Shown: in pieces, positions 6,166 to 7,865 of the stretch
Position numbering within the stretch: the stretch's first letter is position 1
How the letters are laid out: each line of letters begins with the position of its first letter
Source of the DNA: Nitrososphaerales archaeon TH5896
GTDB taxonomy: Archaea; Thermoproteota; Nitrososphaeria; Nitrososphaerales; Nitrososphaeraceae
NCBI GenBank assembly: GCA_014523625.1
Contig: JAATVP010000261.1
Coordinates: forward strand, 1 to 7,865
Direction of reading: 5' to 3'
Length of the DNA: 7,865 bases
Program-made: the position numbers and the translations under genes
The notes under the pieces: model-generated
Seen by the model: only the letters and a program-made list of their open reading frames with translations
Databases searched by the model: none
What the model was told of the DNA's origin: nothing

Positions 6166-6192
6166 GATTTCGGTTCGTCCAACTAGAGCTTG

Positions 6193-6861
6193 CTAATTGT
6201 TGTTATCGTTGTCTTCACTATCGCTGTCGCTGCCACCACCGTCGCCGCCATCGTCATCATCATCTCCGCCGTTATCATCACTTGCTGCTGCGGGGGCAAC
6301 GTCGATAGTGCCTCTAAGCTCACCTGGTGGATTGACTTCAGTGTGGACATTTACGTATGCTTGTCCGCCTTCAATTGCATCGGTTAGATCGGTCATATTC
6401 TGTCCTTGCAATGGTCCTTCAAAGTCCTCTGAAGTGAAGGTTCCACTTTCTAATGTTCCATCAATCTCATCTGTTGGCCCATCAGTTGCATTAAAGAGTG
6501 TTACAACTATAGGTCCATTCTCGCTCTCGCTTCCTTGATGAATATGTGCGAAGAGAACTCCTTCTATATCTTCAACTTCTAAATCATAAGACATTTCGTC
6601 CCCATCATCATTTAGCTCGAATTCAGCAGATCCGGTAGCATTTGTCGTAACTGGAGGAACTTCTGAATCGCCAGTTATGTTAGCACTGAATTCTTGATCT
6701 TGTTGTTCCTGCTCTGCTGCTGGTTGTTGACCCTCTGTTCCAGCGGTTTGGTTCTGTGCCTGGACAACGGGCATGCCAACAACACTAATAGCCGCTCCTC
6801 CCAATATGGTCGCCGCCAGAAGTGTTGATAGTAACAAACCACGTAAACTTGTTCTAGACAT
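6193..6861 (-). CDS. Second secreted CHRD-domain protein with acidic tail
   Basis: This is a 222-residue exported protein. Residues 1-35 are a signal peptide (arginines at 3 and 7, hydrophobic core about 8-29, likely cleavage after VQA at 35). A short Gln/Glu-rich linker covers 36-56. The CHRD domain spans about 57-188, with VPP at 68-70, AHIHQG at 105-110 and YVNVHTEVNPPGELRG at 169-184. The C-terminal 30 residues are Asp, Gly, Ser and Asn. Hand alignment with the CHRD protein at 1803-2549 gives about 90 identities over about 130 positions, so they are close paralogues, while linkers and tails differ. Five NxS/T sequons are present. The function of CHRD domains in archaea is not established; a cell-surface role, perhaps metal-binding, is inference. 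The ATG fits the TATA box 27 bases upstream. Confidence 0.92.
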   Translation of the reverse strand: MSRTSLRGLLLSTLLAATILGGAAISVVGMPVVQAQNQTAGTEGQQPAAEQEQQDQEFSANITGDSEVPPVTTNATGSAEFELNDDGDEMSYDLEVEDIEGVLFAHIHQGSESENGPIVVTLFNATDGPTDEIDGTLESGTFTSEDFEGPLQGQNMTDLTDAIEGGQAYVNVHTEVNPPGELRGTIDVAPAAASDDNGGDDDDDGGDGGGSDSDSEDNDNNN

Positions 6862-6883
6862 ATCCTGTAGAATAAATTGGAGG

Positions 6884-6892
6884 GTATATAAG
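6884..6892 (-). promoter_or_regulatory. TATA box of the second CHRD gene
   Basis: The minus strand reads CTTATATAC, with its centre about 27 bases from the ATG at 6861. It is the clearest TATA box in the window and predicts a leaderless mRNA. Confidence 0.7.
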
Positions 6893-7149
6893 AATGTTGT
6901 AGAATATCTCTCTCGTAGTTCTTATTAGCATCATTATCTTTTAAAAAAACCCTTTTTCATTGATGTTTGGACGACGTAAAACAATGATTGCCAGAATCTA
7001 GAAGCACACTAGTATTTTTCAAACAGAAACTATCCGTAGACCTTAGTTCTACCTTCACATTGGGGTGGCCCAAGATGAAATCACTATTCTGATGACGTAT
7101 TTGACGACGTAATTGCCGATCAATGTTTGCTAAGACTTAAATAGAAGAA
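6893..7149. other. Divergent intergenic region with repeated GAYGACGTA
   Basis: The gap between the second CHRD gene and the frameshifted gene is 348 bases and has no credible gene. It contains GACGACGTAA at 6970-6979 and again at 7103-7112, and GATGACGTA at 7091-7099. The last two form a 12-base tandem repeat at 7090-7113 with ten of twelve positions the same. A T-to-A switch (CTTTTAAAAAAACCC) lies at 6939-6953. The motif could be a regulator site. Confidence 0.45.
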
Positions 7150-7163
7150 TCTATATTATAAAT
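7150..7163 (+). promoter_or_regulatory. TATA box of the frameshifted gene
   Basis: TCTATATTATAAAT is centred near 7157. Transcription would start around 7183 and leave about 26 bases before the GTG at 7210. The leader contains AGAGG at 7181-7185, a weak and rather distant Shine-Dalgarno-like stretch. Confidence 0.5.
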
Positions 7164-7209
7164 GTTATAGGAAATTTGGAAGAGGTCGTTAGAATCTGAT
7201 ATTTCGAAA

Positions 7210-7675
7210 GTGGAGCTAGCAATAAAGGGATTGCAACAGGAGTATTCCGAGCTTTTCGATAAGGTTTCTGTTACCCTATTGGATCTTGAGAGGTACAGGA
7301 AAGTCGAACAGGAATTGCAGACAAGAAAGAAGTATCCTGGTAATAAGAAATTAGTATCAGGTAAAGAATTACTTGGTCAATACATAGAGATAAAGGAATT
7401 GAAAATAGGCTCTGAAGCGCTAAAGAACTTGAAAAGAATTATTCTTACAGTTGCTTATATCATGCTTATTGAACAAAATCAATGTTCCGTTCGAGCTCTC
7501 ACCCTTAATTGATGCCGCTAGAGGATGGCAAGTAGATGGGGAATCATTGAAGGGGGCCACCATTAAATCGATGGAGTTGTTGTGCTCAAGGCTTGACGAT
7601 GATCACAACTGGGAGGCCAAATCCAAGATGCTGCAAGCTCTTAGAAGCCTAAAAGAAGAGTTTATCGTCTTCTAA
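7210..7675 (+). pseudogene. One unrecognised gene split by a probable one-base frameshift
   Basis: Two overlapping frames look like halves of one protein. The first starts at GTG 7210 and stops at 7510-7512. The second is open from 7433 (after a TGA) to a TAA at 7673-7675, but has only a TTG (7451) as possible start. Removing one A from the AAAA run at 7432-7435 joins them into a 154-residue protein reading ALKNLKELFLQLLISCLL across the junction, a good amphipathic-to-hydrophobic helix. The N-terminal half is charged and helical, possibly coiled coil (QQEYSELFDKVS, RYRKVEQELQTRKK); the C-terminal half contains PLIDAARGWQVDG and ends in another charged helix. I do not recognise a family. The break may be a true mutation, a sequencing error or, less likely, programmed frameshifting. 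GTG is the first usable start after the in-frame TAG at 7168-7170. Confidence 0.6.
7432..7435 (+). other. Probable frameshift site (AAAA)
   Basis: Deleting one A here restores a continuous frame from 7210 to 7675. Frame 2 is closed just before this point by TGA at 7430-7432, and frame 1 runs only to 7512, so any shift must lie between about 7433 and 7509. The A-run is the only short homopolymer at the left edge of that interval. Confidence 0.5.
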
Positions 7676-7728
7676 AAATATTAGCAGAATCTACGATCGA
7701 AAACTTGAACTTTGAAGAACGAAAACCT

Positions 7729-7857
7729 TCATTCAAGCTTGTACCCTATATTTCGCAGAAATTGTTTTCTTTCTCTTGCCTCCTGCTCATTTTCTATACC
7801 TTTCGTTTTGAAGCCATCCACCACACCCAGAACACCCCTTCCTTGTTGAGTTTCCAT
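7729..7857 (-). CDS. Small 42-residue protein, or C-terminus of a gene running off the edge
   Basis: From an ATG at 7857-7855 to a TGA at 7731-7729 the minus strand encodes 42 residues: [20 protein letters not shown], then an Arg/Lys/Glu-rich helix ([19 protein letters not shown]) and a final LE. The composition is clearly protein-like, with a Gly/Val turn region followed by a charged helix. The upstream codons in frame (ATA, CTC) are open to the window edge, so the ATG may be internal and the gene longer. I do not recognise the family. It converges on the frameshifted gene, 53 bases away. Confidence 0.5.
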   Translation of the reverse strand: METQQGRGVLGVVDGFKTKGIENEQEARERKQFLRNIGYKLE

Positions 7858-7865
7858 TATGAGAA

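Larger units (their letters stand above)
5887..6192. other. 306-base converging intergenic region with several inverted repeats
   Basis: No credible gene is seen. Besides the terminators at both ends, four small inverted repeats occur: CTGGC/GCCAG (5907-5919), GGGCACG 5927-5933 with CGTGCCC 5962-5968, AGTGA 5996-6000 with TCACT 6008-6012, and TATTCTA 6093-6099 with TAGAATA 6108-6114. The stretch AGTTGGTAGCA at about 5946 resembles a tRNA D-arm, but no cloverleaf can be built. Confidence 0.45.

Noticed and set aside
6190..6538. Plus-strand open frames opposite the second CHRD gene
   Set aside because: Their Ser/Pro/Val-rich low-complexity translations are shadows of the Asp/Gly-rich tail and CHRD codons on the minus strand.
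7089..7095. CTGATGA resembling C/D boxes upstream of the frameshifted gene
   Set aside because: No partner box lies at a usable distance. The sequence is better explained as part of the repeated GAYGACGTA motif.

Overview
The window looks like chromosomal DNA from an archaeon, most likely an ammonia-oxidising thaumarchaeote of the Nitrososphaera/Nitrosocosmicus type. This is an inference from four things. The DNA is AT-rich. TATA-like boxes sit about 25-30 bases upstream of several start codons, with little or no Shine-Dalgarno sequence, which fits leaderless mRNAs. Gene ends are followed by T-runs rather than classical terminators. The gene content combines secreted CHRD-domain proteins with acidic tails, an AmmeMemoRadiSam radical SAM enzyme and an MJ0936/YfcE-type phosphodiesterase. 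No rRNA, tRNA, insertion sequence or CRISPR array was found.

Layout. Bases 1-57 may be the last codons of a plus-strand gene. A minus-strand MacB/FtsX-type ABC permease follows (137-1489). Divergent from it is a plus-strand run of a secreted CHRD-domain protein (1803-2549), a tiny secreted protein full of N-glycosylation sequons (2879-3112) and an unrecognised protein with an HEYLH zinc-protease motif (3318-3995). The radical SAM gene amrS lies on the minus strand (4185-5270). It shares a 76-base divergent promoter region with a metallophosphoesterase gene (5347-5886). A second CHRD-domain protein is on the minus strand (6193-6861). The last part holds a plus-strand gene that appears broken by one extra A (7210-7675) and a 42-residue minus-strand reading frame at the edge (7729-7857).

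How the genes fit together. The left half has a cell-surface theme: a permease with a large extracytoplasmic domain, two secreted CHRD proteins that are close paralogues in their domains, and a sequon-rich mini-protein. No gene pair is tightly packed enough to be called an operon; almost every gene seems to have its own promoter. The permease has no ATPase neighbour in the window, and amrS has no Memo or AMMECR1 partner in the window. I see no clear new multi-gene system. The best leads are the CHRD pair, the sequon-rich peptide, the HEYLH protein, the frameshifted gene and the repeated GAYGACGTA motif.
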